Shown here: positions 25,779 through 40,200 of the stretch, one piece after another
Position numbering within the stretch: position 1 is the first letter of the stretch
Layout of the letters: each line of letters opens with the position of its first letter
NCBI GenBank assembly: GCA_935421135.1
Contig: OW285189.1
Coordinates: 6,469,072 to 6,533,071 of the forward strand
Source of the DNA: Bugulina stolonifera
Taxonomy: Eukaryota; Bryozoa; Gymnolaemata; Cheilostomatida; Bugulidae
Direction of reading: 5' to 3'
DNA: 64,000 nt
Position numbers and translations under genes: made by a program
The notes under the pieces: generated by a model
What the model was told of the DNA's origin: nothing
Databases searched by the model: none
The model's input: only the letters and a program-made list of their open reading frames with translations

Positions 25779-28700
25779 ATGTCTTCTCAGACTTGTCTGG
25801 AGATAGATGTTGATATAGAGAACATAGTACGTATTCCTGACCCAGTATGGCCTGGTGTAGGATTTCTTATTGCATTCATCATTGGAGGTATTATTGGGGC
25901 AGTCTTAGCCAAGTTCTGTCTCCGAGACTACCTCAAAAGTAGAGTAAGTATACCAAATGTTATATCAAAGTAGACTATGAACAAAAACTGCAAAGTCCTG
26001 ACGCTCCAAATTTGATAACAATATAATATAAGCTTGACCTGGATCTTTCTATTACATAAAGTAAGTACATGTACAAGTACATTGTATGTATGTACATTTA
26101 GAATCAAGATGAAGAGAAGGCGACTCTCATTGCCCAGGGAATTCCACTCCATTTGAGAGGCAGAGAAAAAACTGCTTCATTTCCAGCAACGATGTCTGCT
26201 GCAGCTATGGCTGATGAGGTAATGTGCAGACTTGGTATTGGTCACTGTAGACAAAGAGTGTAAAATTTTGCTGGTGAAGTAGAGGAATGAATCTGTAGCA
26301 TGGAAATTGTACTGCTGTAGCATAGTGTTTTTATCATACAGTATAGCTATGGTGTCACTACCTTTTACCTATCCTATGTACATGTACATGTATATCTCTA
26401 CCAGAAATACGATATAATACTGTATCCTTGGTCTCATCTGCCAAATGTTATGCAATATCAAGTATGATTAATAACGCCTCACACTAATGTATTATCTGTT
26501 TGGATTGACGTTTCCTGGTGTATTTACTTGGATGTAAAGCAAGAGTATGAAGGACAATACTTCATTGGATTCTTAAATGCTGTTAATGAAGGGGTTCATA
26601 GTATTCGCGAACTTCTTAAAAACGATTGCATTCTTTGCTCAGGTGACACCATTGTATTCTAAACTAGCGATTCCTACTCTGCGACAGTCACAATGTTATA
26701 GATGAACTATCACTAATTATTATGGGTTTTTCTAGTGGCAATGTGCAAATATTTTACAGATGTCAATGGTTGCCTCAGAGAACGAGGTGACTAAAGGTGA
26801 TAGTAGGGCGGGTGCTACTACACCCTCCGCTATAGCTGTGGATACATCTGAAGCCAAGTTTGTGGGCTTGTCTGATGCTCTCATTAAGAATACGGGAGAA
26901 AGTACAGTAGCAGAAATTGTTCACCAAGACTGCACAGGCTTCCTGGTGCTTGAGGAACAGCTCAGACAGGAGCGTATAGAAGTAAGTAGGCCAACCAGAT
27001 GGGTGCTCTTAAATTAGTATATATACAGGACTGTACAGGTATTACATTATAATTAGTAAACGGAAGGGGTATCTCAAGTACACAGTTCTTACATGTGCGA
27101 GTGTTGCTTAAGAAAAACAGATGTAGTAGTACGTGTACATGAGGCAAGGAACGATAACTCCAGCCAAAACCTGTATCTACATGATCCTATTATTTATTTT
27201 GCAGTCTCTAGTCTGCGTAGTTAGACTATATTTAAATAAACTAGTATCCAACAACAAGATTAGTCAGAGTGACGCTGACAGAGTGATACGGGATCTCAAG
27301 AACAAGTGTACTGACATAGTAGAGAGAAACAACAGTGATGAATCTGCAGCAATACAGGTAGGTCACTACTTCCCATTCATTCCTGTATAAAATTTTGCTT
27401 GATTTTTTCAAAAGTTTGTCCTCTCTTTGATTCGCTTACAATGTGTTTCCCAGTATCTCTGATTAAGTGTTACTAATATTATCAGCACGCTACAGCTTGT
27501 ATTTCAGATGAGTAAATGATTTATGTTGATATTGGACAGTGTTTTTCAGAATGTTTCTGAATTCTAATGTTTCTTGCTGCATCATTCATAATGTTTCAAT
27601 TCACATTGTTTCTATTATAGTGAATGTGTCATATTTTTTATTTTAGGCATTGACTAATAACCCCAAAATGTCACAGAACAGTGTAGCCATGCAAACAGAA
27701 ACTGACAAAATTCACGCAAATTCTATTCAAAGAATGGTAAGAGAAGCCAGTATAGCTATATTTTATATATTTTAAATGTAAAAACAGATATACAATGTAC
27801 ATGTACTTGGAAAGATATAACATAAAACATGGGCATTCATAATCTTCAGATTATGCCATGGAAGTTCCCATGTCATGTAATCATTAAAGAAGAAGACAAC
27901 TTCAAATATTTTAATCAGTAGCTTCCAAGCTTCTAGCACAGTCAAGTGATATAAAATTAGACCATACCTTTAAAATAGAATTACATAAATCATGCTGGAA
28001 TATGGGCTATGTTGCCTCTTAAATAGGAAGTATACACCAGAGACCGCACTAGCTTAGTTTCATCACCAATATGCATTCGATAGTACAGTATATATTTTAT
28101 AAAGTGGGAGTTAACGGGTTTGTCATGTCATAATCAAATTGCTATAAATTATCCTCGTGTAGAATTCTGAGCTGTCAATGGTGGAGTCGGATATACCCCA
28201 CATGTTAGCCACAATCGAGACACTGAGCGATGATGATGTGGACGCTGTCATGGCTAAACTAAAGCATCAACTTGCTACCAGAGAGAAGAAGGTCGCTGAT
28301 GAGACTAATAGACAACTGCAGGTCAGACCACAACGTTAGCAGTTGAAATCAAGTGTTTTATCGACCATGTTAAATTATTTAACTTAAAAATATCAACTTT
28401 TTGATTTCTGTATGGTTGAGTTTTTTTCTCAATGTAATATAATAACAATTCTATCTGACTATTCGGAAATCCCCATCTCAATTATCTTTTACTGCAATTT
28501 AGGCCATTGAAGAAAGACTAGCTAGGCGGAGAGAACTGGCTGAACAGAACCGTCTTGCAAAACAGGAAGTGGCCGATACCGTGGCAACTAAAGTTCAACA
28601 GCAATCGGAAAACCTTAAGATTCTAGTCAACAAGTCAAATTTAAATGAGAAAGAGGCGGCAGAGATTATGGAAAAGTATGAGAATGATTTATGGAAGTTA

Positions 28701-31700
28701 CAGCAGGCCAATGATAATGGTAAGTCCTACGGGTCACCGTTTGTGTGTGACACAGGAATAACAGAATTAACAACTGAGGTCTAATGAGAGGACAACTTCT
28801 TATATGATTAATGGCTTGCAACCATAAGACATGCCCATGACTTGCAGAATATGAACAATTATACAATATGTAACTAAACTAATCAAACCATTATTTAGAA
28901 CGGAGTGAACAAGAACGCCTACTCAATGAGAAATTAGCCAAGAAGAGACGTACACGCTTGAAGAAACTTTCTAATCAGCAGAAGAAAGCAAAAGAAGAAT
29001 TGTATAACAGACTTGGCAAGTCTTCCAACTCAGCAGATATTAAGGTGAATATAAACTGGACATAATGAGTCTTCTTTATGACATTGCTGCTGCTGATACA
29101 AATAATCATGATGTGACTACATGTACACATAACATGCTATAGTTTTACTCAACCACAGGACAACGTGTATTATCTTCCATGAAAATTTACTGTGTCATTC
29201 GGTGACTCAATTACAATGTATGTGAGTAATTAAAGCGTTGGATTATACAGTCTAACTGGCCTGCGTTATGAAGTAAATGTTGAACTGATGTTATTACAGT
29301 AATTGTTGGTGTTTATAATAGGCATATGATGAAATGATGGATCAACTACATGAAGAGATGGAAAATACAATCGCAGAACTTGATAGCGAGGAAGCAAGAC
29401 AGTTAACAGAGCTAGCCCAATCTTTCACTCAGGATTTCTCATCACAAACAGCTGATGCAGACGAACACTTTGCCAATCAACTGGTGGAAGACGGAAATGT
29501 GAACGAAGATGATGTGTCTAAGATTATAAAATTACACAAAGCTGAAATGAAGGAGTTCAAACGTGAGTTTCTTTCTTTTTCATCCTATGCACCTACACAA
29601 AATTGTAATACAGTAGCAGAACTATGCTCCGTAGAATAGTATGTTTAGGCAAGAATGAGCTAGAGCTTATTTGAGCCATAGGGCCTATTTTTTTCTACAT
29701 AATATTAAAAATGGTTTACATGTAGATATGAAATTATAGTCATAATACTTGAATCTAAATAGGCAACAGAGCTAATCAACAGAAGGCTATGGAGAGTAAG
29801 CTGGAGGGACGACTCGCCCTCAGGCGGAAGCAACGACAGGAGAAGGAGATGGAGGAGCAAAGAGTCTTCCAAACACTCAAGCATCAGCAGGAGGAAATGG
29901 TGCACAAAGTTATTCAGAGTCAAGCAGACATTACTGAGGAGTGAGTATGGCTTAAAAACCATTAATAATGACAACAAATTTCATAACTAGCTTTTATCTA
30001 TTTTAAAAGTAACTTCATGAAATGTATTACAAGTGTTTTGTTGAGATTCAGCTATTAATTTACTAACAATGTAAAAACTCTCATCATTACATGTATTTCT
30101 ATTCTCTGTTTGAAAGTGCGGCTGCTCGAATTATAGAAGAACACAAAAGAAACATGGAAACTGTCAACAGTCAACTCTCTATCAGTAAACTTCGACAGGA
30201 GAAACAGTAAGAATTTTAGTTACCTAACCTTGGAATCATAGACAGTACGTATCATGTGCAAATATGGCGTTTGCATCAACACACTTGTTGCTAACTAACT
30301 TTATGGTAAAGCACCTGTAGATAATTTTTTCACCAAACTAATTTCTAAATGTAAACCTCTGATTATAGATTGGAGGAGAGGCTGGCACAAAGAAGAGCCC
30401 GACTGGCTGAGAAGGAACAAGCTCAGGAGGTTATGGCTCACACGTCTGGAGGTCAGAGTGAGAAGCAAAAGGTCAAAGCTCAACAAGATATTGAGGAAGA
30501 GAAGGAAAGGATAAAGAAGGTAGGTTTACTCAGATCACCCTTCTTCTACCTTGGTACCCTAAATATAACATACTATATTGTGAAATGTGGGTGGCTAAAG
30601 GTGGTGCAGGCTTTATCTGATTGTAGGTTGGGTGGTGTATTTCCTGAGTTTCATTCATTTCATTTAACACGTCAACAAAACTGAGAATTGGATATGTTGC
30701 AGTTCATACAATTTGTCTGAATTCACAGGAGCACGAACAAGCTCTGGCAGCACTCAGACAGAGACTAGAAGAAGAAACTCAACAAGCTTTGGTTGCCCAA
30801 GAATTGCAAATTAGTCAGCTGATTGGACAATTAGAAGTAGGTCAAGCAAGGCGTAAAAATATTCTACAGAAGCAAGATAAACTGATTAGTGAACTAGAGA
30901 ACCAGCTATCCAACAAGGTATGTACAACAAGGAATCATGAGTTCTTTGATAAAATATAGGAGGTAAATATTCGAATGTATTATAAGACAATGTCCCCATT
31001 GGTAAGGGGTGTTAGTAGTTACCATAAGACAAAGAAAACGGAGCAAAATTTTGCTGGTTAAATGTATTGAATTTTTCATATTGGCAAACAGCTTAAAAGG
31101 TGTTGACAGAGTTTGAACAGCTATCACAAGGTAAGCTGCTGATACTAATACATAAAACGCTTTTTATTTAATGTCAAAAAACATAGCCTTCAAGCTATTA
31201 TTCATCATAATAATTATATACATTGTATAACTGAATTACTGAACTTACTGAATAGTCTAATTTTATTTTCGCCTATATTGTTACAGGTTAACTCGAAGGT
31301 AGGTGACTCGGTAAATAAATGTGCCAAAACTGATTCAATGAAAATACCTGCGTAATCTTTGATTGTCACTGCTGTAGTTTAGTTATTGTTGTAGAAAACA
31401 ACTAAAAATTGACCATTCAACTTTTCTTGTCTAACAAAGTATTGCACAGAGCAGCCTGACATCACTGGTTGCGATGGGCACAAACCACAACCGAATAGTC
31501 CTAAACTAGTTAGCAATCTGTATCAAAAGTGTTAGCCTTTATTTCTTTCTTATCGACTTTTATTAGCTAGTATTTGTGTTGCATTTTGTCGATTTTATCA
31601 GAATGAATCCACAGTGTTGTCAATGCTTAGATTCTGAGAGCTATACGTATCTGCTTACTTTCGGTCTGTTTTATAGACACGATTCTGCTTTCTCCATTTC

Positions 31701-33207
31701 TATGTATGCGGTTTCCTCTAAAAACTATTCCCTAAATATGAACTGCTGGTCTAATCCCCCACCAAATTATCTGTAACTAGTATAAAGGCACCTATTTATT
31801 GCAGTAGAAGACTAATTGAATTGGTTTTGCAGGTGGGAGAAAACCCAAAAGGATATGCTACTACCACTGAGTTGATGCAGAAGCACTATGGGCAAGTAGA
31901 CAATCTGACTACATCACTTCAGAATACCAAAGAAAGACAAGAGCAGGCCCTCCAGGAACGCCTTGAACAGAAACGACTACGAAGAGAAGCGTAAGTTACC
32001 CTCGTATATAATCCACGACAGCTTTCGCCTTGCTTGTTGTTCTCTAACAGAACAATCAATACATACCAATATCCCTTCTATTATATATTCTGATATACGA
32101 AAATGAATTACATTTATATCTCTAAAGTATCCATTCTTTAGAGAGATCAGACAAGATATGAAGATTGAAGCTCAGCGGGAGATGGAAAACCAAAGAGCCA
32201 GAGGTGCAGGGTAAGAGAACTACAAATCAACCGATTCAATCAGTAGTATCTGAGGATCACATATTCTTCTTCCACATCATCTGAATGTAAAATATAGTTT
32301 GTTGTAGAGGACTGTTAGTAACAAGTATAGTATAGTACAAGTTGAGGACTGTTAGTAACAAGTATAGAAAATAGTACAAGTAGAGGACTGTTAGTAAGAA
32401 GTATAGTATAGTACAAGTAGTGGACAGTTAGTGACAAGTATAGAAAATAGTACAAGTAGAGGACTGTTAGTGACAAGTATAGAAAATAGTACAAGTAGAG
32501 GACTGTTAGTAAGAAGTATAGTATAGTACAAGTAGTGGACAGTTAGTGACAAGTATAGTATAGAGCAAGTAGAGTAACAAGTATAGTATAGAGCAAGTAG
32601 AGGACTGTGTTGCAGAGGACTGTTAATAACTAGTATAGTGTGTTGCAGAGTTGCTTCGAACATCCTCCTCGACATGATGTTACAACAAAGACATGAGAGG
32701 GCAATGCAAGAGCTTGAAGTAGAGATGAAAGTTGAGCTTCAGAGATCAAGAGATAAAATTAATGAAGAACTCAATGCAGAGATGATGGCTGCTCTAAGTG
32801 TAAATAACTACATGTACACTGTACACTGTAACTTTTGCTAGTTTAACATAAATTTATTACATTTAACATCATGCTGTGAAAATTGCCATGTTTTTAAAAT
32901 CTATACCCATATCTTTTAGGACGAAGGAAAGAACTTCATGGCAGAAATTGCTGCAAACAGTGGTCTGAGCAACGAAGATCTGACAGAGGCAATGAAGAAT
33001 GCAGCCAACAGTGAGTATGACCAGTGATCCACAGAGACCCCTTTCAATATATACTAATATTCAAGTACACGTATGTCATGTACAAGTTACCACTCTCCAT
33101 TTGTAGCAATACAGGTAAATGATCAGACGGTAAAGAAATTGACTAAAGAAATGAAAGTGAGAGTGAAGACAGCCAAGGGAGAGAGAAGAGCACAAGCCGA
33201 GTATTGA
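25779..33207 (+). CDS. EVC: EVC-like ciliary membrane protein
   Basis: Homologue of EVC, which pairs with EVC2 at the cilium base in vertebrates. Eighteen exons join in phase: 25779–25943, 26102–26218, 26760–26981, 27205–27357, 27647–27736, 28163–28321, 28503–28719, 28899–29044, 29322–29562, 29763–29940, 30117–30206, 30369–30519, 30729–30917, 31833–31990, 32142–32210, 32649–32799, 32920–33010, 33107–33207. The product is about 895 aa (human EVC about 992). The N-terminus is short, followed by a membrane helix at about residues 26–46 (GVGFLIAFIIGGIIGAVLAK) and then an almost continuous Glu/Lys/Arg/Gln-rich coiled coil. Repeated phrases such as EERLARRREL and EERLAQRRARLAEKE echo the coiled coil of the EVC2-like gene (EEKLAERRAKRMEQ). 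A 12-base optional microexon may lie at 31287–31298. The call rests on topology, coiled-coil style and the head-to-head partner. Confidence 0.8.
32283..32640. repeat. about 38-bp tandem repeat in an EVC intron
   Basis: About nine imperfect copies of a unit around GAGGACTGTTAGTAACAAG and AGTATAGTACAAG. The array runs up to the 3' splice site of the exon at 32649. Its first and last units carry TTGTAG/TTGCAG followed by AGGACTG, resembling that acceptor. Confidence 0.9.
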
Positions 33208-34211
33208 CCAATCCTCTTATGTAACAATGACTCCAGCACTGAACCAGTGATGTCATGACCGGTATATTGACCTGGTATATTGACCTGGCGTCAACAATGA
33301 GCGTTTGGAGGATGTGTGCAGAATAAAGGCCCACTCTCTCTCTGTGTAGTCCCAAGACCAACTGGTTTGGTCAACTTGTTAACTTCCCATATATAGATTG
33401 TTCTACATTGTAGTTTTATTAGGATTGTATTTATTACCCTACATTTGTTCACAACTGATTAGGCGGTTTATATCTCATACTTGATAAACAGTCATTCTTA
33501 TGGAGGAAATTTAACTGAAATTTTTTATAAAACTGATATTAATACAATGTACACTGTACCATTGTTTATTTCATATTTAATATTATATTAAACAGGCGAC
33601 AGTATCTCAGTATTTGATATAGTGTAATTTTTTGAATTGATCATCCCAGTTGCTTAAATTATTTTTAGCAAGATGCTTTCAGTTTTATAACTAATCTTAC
33701 ATTGTCATTAATAAAATTATGCAACAGCCACTAAATGAAGGAAGATACAGGTAACATTAATATATGATCGCATTCTTTGGTTCAACATGAACTTTGCAGA
33801 AGGATATCAGTGAAATCACATTTAAATAGGAATCCAAGATTAGCTATATATATAATTTGTAGATATAATAGGCATAAATTAGTATAAAAATAATCGAATA
33901 GCAAATAAAAATGTCAGTTCGTAATTAAATTCATGAGTGAGCAAATATTGTCATCAAAAATAATCATTATGCGAAATGTTAGTAAATATATGTCCATTAT
34001 AGAAAGAGCACCACATTGACACAACTTATAGAAAGTTTGCTATAATTTTCACGTTACAATAGCTTATATAATTTACATCAAATCTAGACATGCGCATATA
34101 CTATTATGCAATACAGTTTGAAATTGTCTAATTTAAACGCTGATTGTGATTGCGCTTACCCGTTACTATATCTACTGCGTGTTTGGCGAAGACAAAAGCG
34201 GAGATATCTCA
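33208..34211. other. tail-to-tail spacer of EVC and MROH1
   Basis: Contains AATAAA at 33322–33327, about 115 bases after the EVC stop, and several TTTATT (minus-strand AATAAA) between about 33412 and 33570 that could end MROH1. Nothing else is seen. Confidence 0.5.
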
Positions 34212-37200
34212 CTAATAGTTAGCCAATAAACTCATGGCTTCAGCTGCCTTACTCCTTACCTTATAGTCAGGATCCCGTAGAAGTGTTAGCAGTGCTACAA
34301 CAAAAGTATTGACTTACAACATGAGCATCATTTATTAGCACAATTGTTGATACAGTGTATAGTAGAATACCTATTTAACTAGAGCAGTATGCTGATTTTG
34401 ACCAAATAAGATAAGGATGGATGCCAAATAAGAGTTGAATATAAAATCTATTACAGATTGTGTTAGCTCACATACTGTAAACCAAAGACAGGGCTGATAA
34501 CTCCGAATTAACTATGGAATTGTCCTCCTACACAGATTTACAGCATACCACACAATACATTGTAGTGCACTCTAATCTTACAATATGGCTATTGGTGAGA
34601 GGTTGCTGCTAGTTGTGACAGGTGCCCGTGTAATAGCAGTACATTATGAATATAACGTTGTGCATACTTGATAGAAAACAAGCTGAAACTGTTACTCACA
34701 CTGATATAGAATACCCACCACTGGAGATATGATCATGGTTTACTAGAGAGTGAGCATTGTCAGGTAACGCACTCATGAGGAAACCAAGGTAGATAGCAGC
34801 GTTGGCTCTGATCTCTGGCCAGGGACTCTTGAAGGACGTGATGTTACTAGTGATGAAGTTAGGAATGTAGTCTTTGAAATCTACCACCTGCAACATAATT
34901 GAAAGAAATTATATTACAGTTTATTTTAGTCTTCCAGATTTAGCTTCGACCAAATTATCTATTTCTCATGACTTCAAAAATTTACAGAGAAGCAAAATTT
35001 CCCTTTACAAAGCCTCTCTCCGCATGTTTTGCTGTTAAGATGTAATGTAGAGAAATTCAAGCAGTCTGTAAACATTGACTTCTAATGGGTCAATGAATTG
35101 TAAAATATAACTTCCATGGTAGTTGGTTGGGAAGAATAACGCCAGTGGGTTGATTTACCAAGATATAGGCTACATAGATGTATTAAGCTTTACTGACCAT
35201 GGATTTGCAGAGGTCATTCATGAACTCTCCGTAGTGCAAATGCGCTGTATCAATCATATACTTCTGGAACATTCCATTGATACTCTCAGAGTTGAGTAGT
35301 GGACCAATCAGCCTTAGTGTATGTTTACATGCCTGTAGCCAATAGAAATAATGATACCAATTATATGAGAAGCGAATTTGAGTAGGATTTTAATATCAGA
35401 ATTATCACTGTTATATGTAGAATACTGTATTGTGATCGATATTGATGAAAGAAATATTATGAATTTCAGCACATGTATGCTGTGAGTATATAGTCCGAGG
35501 TCAGAATGTCACAAATTGAGACGATGACTGACGAGGTTTCTCAGATTTATGGAATGAGTTTAATCAAGTTGCTGCTGTACATCCTAACATGATGTGTAGA
35601 GAGTTATTCAAGGGGAAACAAGTGGCATAACTTGAGCTAATCAGCCTATAAACTGACAGAGCCTAACCATGGGAACATAACTGCTTACGTAGGAAATTCT
35701 CATATGATTAGCCCAATAGATGGAGACGCACTAAGGATACGAGCATGACATTAGTTCTCATATATAACAGAGTACTTGGCATAAATAAGTTAGTGTAAGC
35801 TTTAGTTAGGTAGTAAGTACTCAATTCAGTTTTAGTGAACGGTCTCTAAAGTGGTAAGAATAGAAAGATTATGTGGCTGGAATTGCTGCTGTGTATCACT
35901 ACTCTATACCTAGGTAATTTTAAACCATTTCACTAGTTCACAAATAGAAAAAGCAACGGATTTAGGCCTACATGTAGGCTACATCTAGGGCTATGTGTAT
36001 ACTACATTTCTATGACATTATTTTATATACATGTGTTTAGAAAATCTTAGAGGCTAAAGAGTGTGATAACAACTCAATTTCCAATGACACTCATCAATTC
36101 ATAGTCTGAATAATTATCATTTGAATGTTGAGGAGTTCCATTATCTATTACAAACAGTTGTCGGGGAGAGCATAACCCACCCTCCAATTACTGCACCAGT
36201 ATTAAACCTCAGCCGAACTTTGTATATAGCCAATGAGCCTGACTGCTACCCAATGCTTCTCCAAGATGAGAAGAGAATCTCCGGTCAACTAGATGGGAAG
36301 AAGACGTATGGACGTCACATGCACTGTGTAAGACTCATAGAAGGTAATTGTATATATAGTGCTAATAGTAACACTATACTGTTTTGAGTGGTGAATAATA
36401 GGCTACACTAGTGCTAGTCACTCTGGTCTTGCAGCAATGACACGAGTTATCTGCAAGGGTGTGGGTCCGAGACATCAATGACCTGGAGGTTTTCCCTCCG
36501 TGCCATATGGGACAATAACAATATCCAGCTCAAGGAGTCGTGGAGGCCCCTCGATTAGCTCTGCTATTGGGCAGCCATGCTAAAGAATTGTTTGGGACCA
36601 CGGATATTATTACTATTATTATTATTAAGATCTATCTCCGAGCCCAAATCTACATGAACGGATTTATAGTGCTGAAGAATTTTAAAGTTATAAAGTAAAA
36701 AACAGTGAAGACAATTTGTTTCTAAACAATACAATTTTTGTTAAAAATCTTGTAAAAAACTACATGTATGTGAGAATGTTTTGAAGATAATAAATATTTT
36801 TGCAGCTCCGGAGGGATGTAGAGTTGTAGCATGGTTTGTTGGCGGCTACGATCTAGAAGAAGAGGCAGCGTCTGGTAATGAAAGCCAGCACTGTCATGAC
36901 TACCTCATGTTCAAAGACGGCGTGTTTGAATTTTCACCAATATTAAAAGTCATATGCGGCACTAAAAATCATAGTACAGAGAATATCACTTCTACCTCCA
37001 GATATCTGAGAGTGGCGCTGATCACAAACTATCGCAATGAAAAGAGAGGATTCACGATGAGATACAAATTTATCCAAGGTAAGTACTATAATTGTGTCAC
37101 CTAAATACACGACTGAGAACTATTAATATGTATAACATGTATGTTCATTTCAGCTTTAAAAGGTAAACACTGAAGGTTCCACAATATTGTAGACCAAGTA

Positions 37201-40200
37201 AACAGTCGTCCTGGTATGTAAAACTACGATTCCCCAATTATGTAATAGAGAAGAATTATGTTCATCACCAGCTAACAAAATTCTTGTCAATGTCAATGCT
37301 GTCACTAACACTACTACTAACACTCACCGCTACAGTCACTCCCACTGCTACTAATAGTCACCAGTACTGTCACTCCCACTACTACTGACACTCACCAGTA
37401 CTGTCACTATCACTGCTACTAATAGTCACCAGTACCAACAGCTAGTAATTGCTAGCAGCTTATAAATGTCTATACTCCTTTAGGTATGCTTACTTCACAA
37501 TCTTTATTCCTCATGGCAAAATGAATCACTGAAATTTCCCTAAGGTTGGCTACTAGTCTTTGACGGGAATTCATAAATAATATATTTTCACAGAGTGCTA
37601 CCGTTATATTGGATTTGAGAATAAAGTCCAGTTCCAGATTTCTAGAGATGTGTTAACTCAAGATGGAATATTCAACAACGAGAGCAGAGATGTGAGCTGT
37701 GTGTGGGATATACATAGTCACCTACCCAATGTTAGTTCATAGACTCCCATATAATATACTTGTACATGTGTACATGTACGCATATGTGCATGTGCACAGG
37801 AGTGGTTTGGTTTTACGTTCGTCTGATTATTACATGTAGATTTTCTAAATGCAATGTTTAATCTGGTAATAATGCTATGCTCGGTGGTAAGCTGTTTGAA
37901 GATCCCAGGAGCAAGTAGAATTTCAGCAAATTACCAACAAGATCATAGGGTCAAAATATATCCACATCATTTGACATCAAGTCAAAGAAATAACAGCAAC
38001 TTTGCATTTGCCTCCTCTAGTATTGGTTAGTATTTCGTACACACAATTTCATTGTTACTTTATTTGTAAACTACATTGCATAAGGGTAGAAGTAGAATGC
38101 AATGTGTATTTGCACATTTTCGTTTACAAGCAAGTTATCTTTATATTTGTTTTAGCTGTGGATACAAGTTGACAACATTACACACCAGAAAGTGCTATCA
38201 CTAGAGAACGAACTAATCGTACAAATATATCCAACAGATTCGTATATTTGGGCAAACAAGAGTACGAGGCCAGTTTCAGTGACAGCAAGGAGACCATACC
38301 CTAGCTATGTTATGAACATGAATGTTACGATGAATGCCAGCAGATTTCTACTGCATGTGCACGCACCCAAACTGGAAGATGGATACGTTCCAACATTTAC
38401 CGTCACGGCATTGGCATACAGGCAGCGAAAGCGAGGTAAATAACACACTGTAATTGCAGAAGATGGACGTAACAGATTTGCAGGGTAACAGTCAGTAACC
38501 AACACATGCTGTAACACTCAACACATGCTGTAACACTGTGGTCTTGGCGCCTTTAAACTGATGGTTATTGAACATAAAATATACCTGCTTTAATATAACA
38601 TGTAATATACATGTAATACACGTGACGGATTAATTTACGCATACTACTATATTAACAATATTTCATTTAATGGGGCATGTCAAGAACTTTTTTTGAAAAT
38701 TATTGTAAATTATATAAACTGTTAGTCACATATTGATATAAATGGGTGCTACTTTATGATATCGCACATGATGCATAGTGATGCTTAGTTGTACTATTTG
38801 TAGGAGTGTGTGGTAAACGAACATTTGACTGTTTAGACGAAAGAGTAGCCTGTGTAACAGAGACACTTCAGTGTAATAATGTAACCGACTGTCCGGGTGG
38901 GAGTGATGAGAGAACGTGTCCAATAGGCATGTCATCAACAACAGGTAGCTACACATTCCACATAAACACTTCACAGGTGCACTTCACTACATGTATTGGC
39001 ATGAGAACTATATCTCCCCGAGTCTTACTCATATATATCGTATTTTATAATTTATGTATAAAATAGCATTATTAAAAAGTATAGCCGTATACACGTACAT
39101 CGCACATACTACTATATTACACACGTAGACTGGGTTGTGTCATGTATGTTATAGAAAAGATGGGAAAACACACAAGCATCGTAACTGCCCTCGTAGCACT
39201 GGGAGGGTGTAGCATATTTCTGTTGACGCTGATACTGACCTTGACCTACATGGTAAAACTCGTGCAGCGAAGAGCCAAGACTGCTACCATAGATGCCCTA
39301 TGGAAGGCTGCCCCTACACTCCAGTCTGCTTGATGGTGTATTTATATTATATTACTATATTCTACCTTTACTGTGAACTGGATAGCCGTACTGTATATAT
39401 CATATTATTGTAGTCTACATGAAGGATAGTATATGCGTATATGAAATTTTTACAGCTACAGCATGTATCCCACATATTATAGGTGTGGTTTCGTAGTTGG
39501 CAGTCATTTATGGATGTTTATAACTAAACCATACGCAGCGGCATCTGTTAACTACTGAGCAATATAGTGTTTATATAGCCAAAATAGCTATTCAATAAAT
39601 ATTTTAAAAACATTCTCCGTTGGATAGTATTCAATTCTATAAACTAAATGTGCAACCTTGACTGTGTGATAATGTAAAACTACATTTGGCTATTACCAGC
39701 GAAACCAGTCTCAAGGTTCACTACCTGGTTAACTAAATGTTAACTGTTAAATTGGAAGTTACTTGGGACAACGAAAACAACAGGCGTATTTAGAATCTCA
39801 CGATTTTTGTCGAACACTTCATGGAAAAATAAAATATTATAATAATTACTATTATTCAGTATTGTGAGCCATTTTTCCTAACATAATCCTGAGATTATAC
39901 TCAGTGTTAACTCACCTTAACCGCCCATTTAGAATTCAAGGTGGGCATTGGTCAAAACTGGATGTAGAAGACAGTTATTGAGAGCATACTGCATGTAGAT
40001 GGCCATGAATATTACATAATACAGGTACGTACCAATACCACCTCTGTCTCGTGGTCATTGAGGTGGAGCAGGATGGAGGTAAGGTTGCTGATTATCTGCT
40101 CCAGAAATGGAGTAGCAGATGGACCATTCCCAAACTTTGATAAATCGCCAAATAATCTGAAAGCTGCGGCTCTCACTGATGACTCATTCTAAGGGAGGAC

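Noticed and set aside
31097..31129. Possible EVC exon (VLTEFEQLSQ) between the exons ending 30917 and starting 31833
   Set aside because: Splice edges exist and the peptide looks right, but its length (31 nt) cannot be fitted to the phase-0 neighbours without a stop codon.
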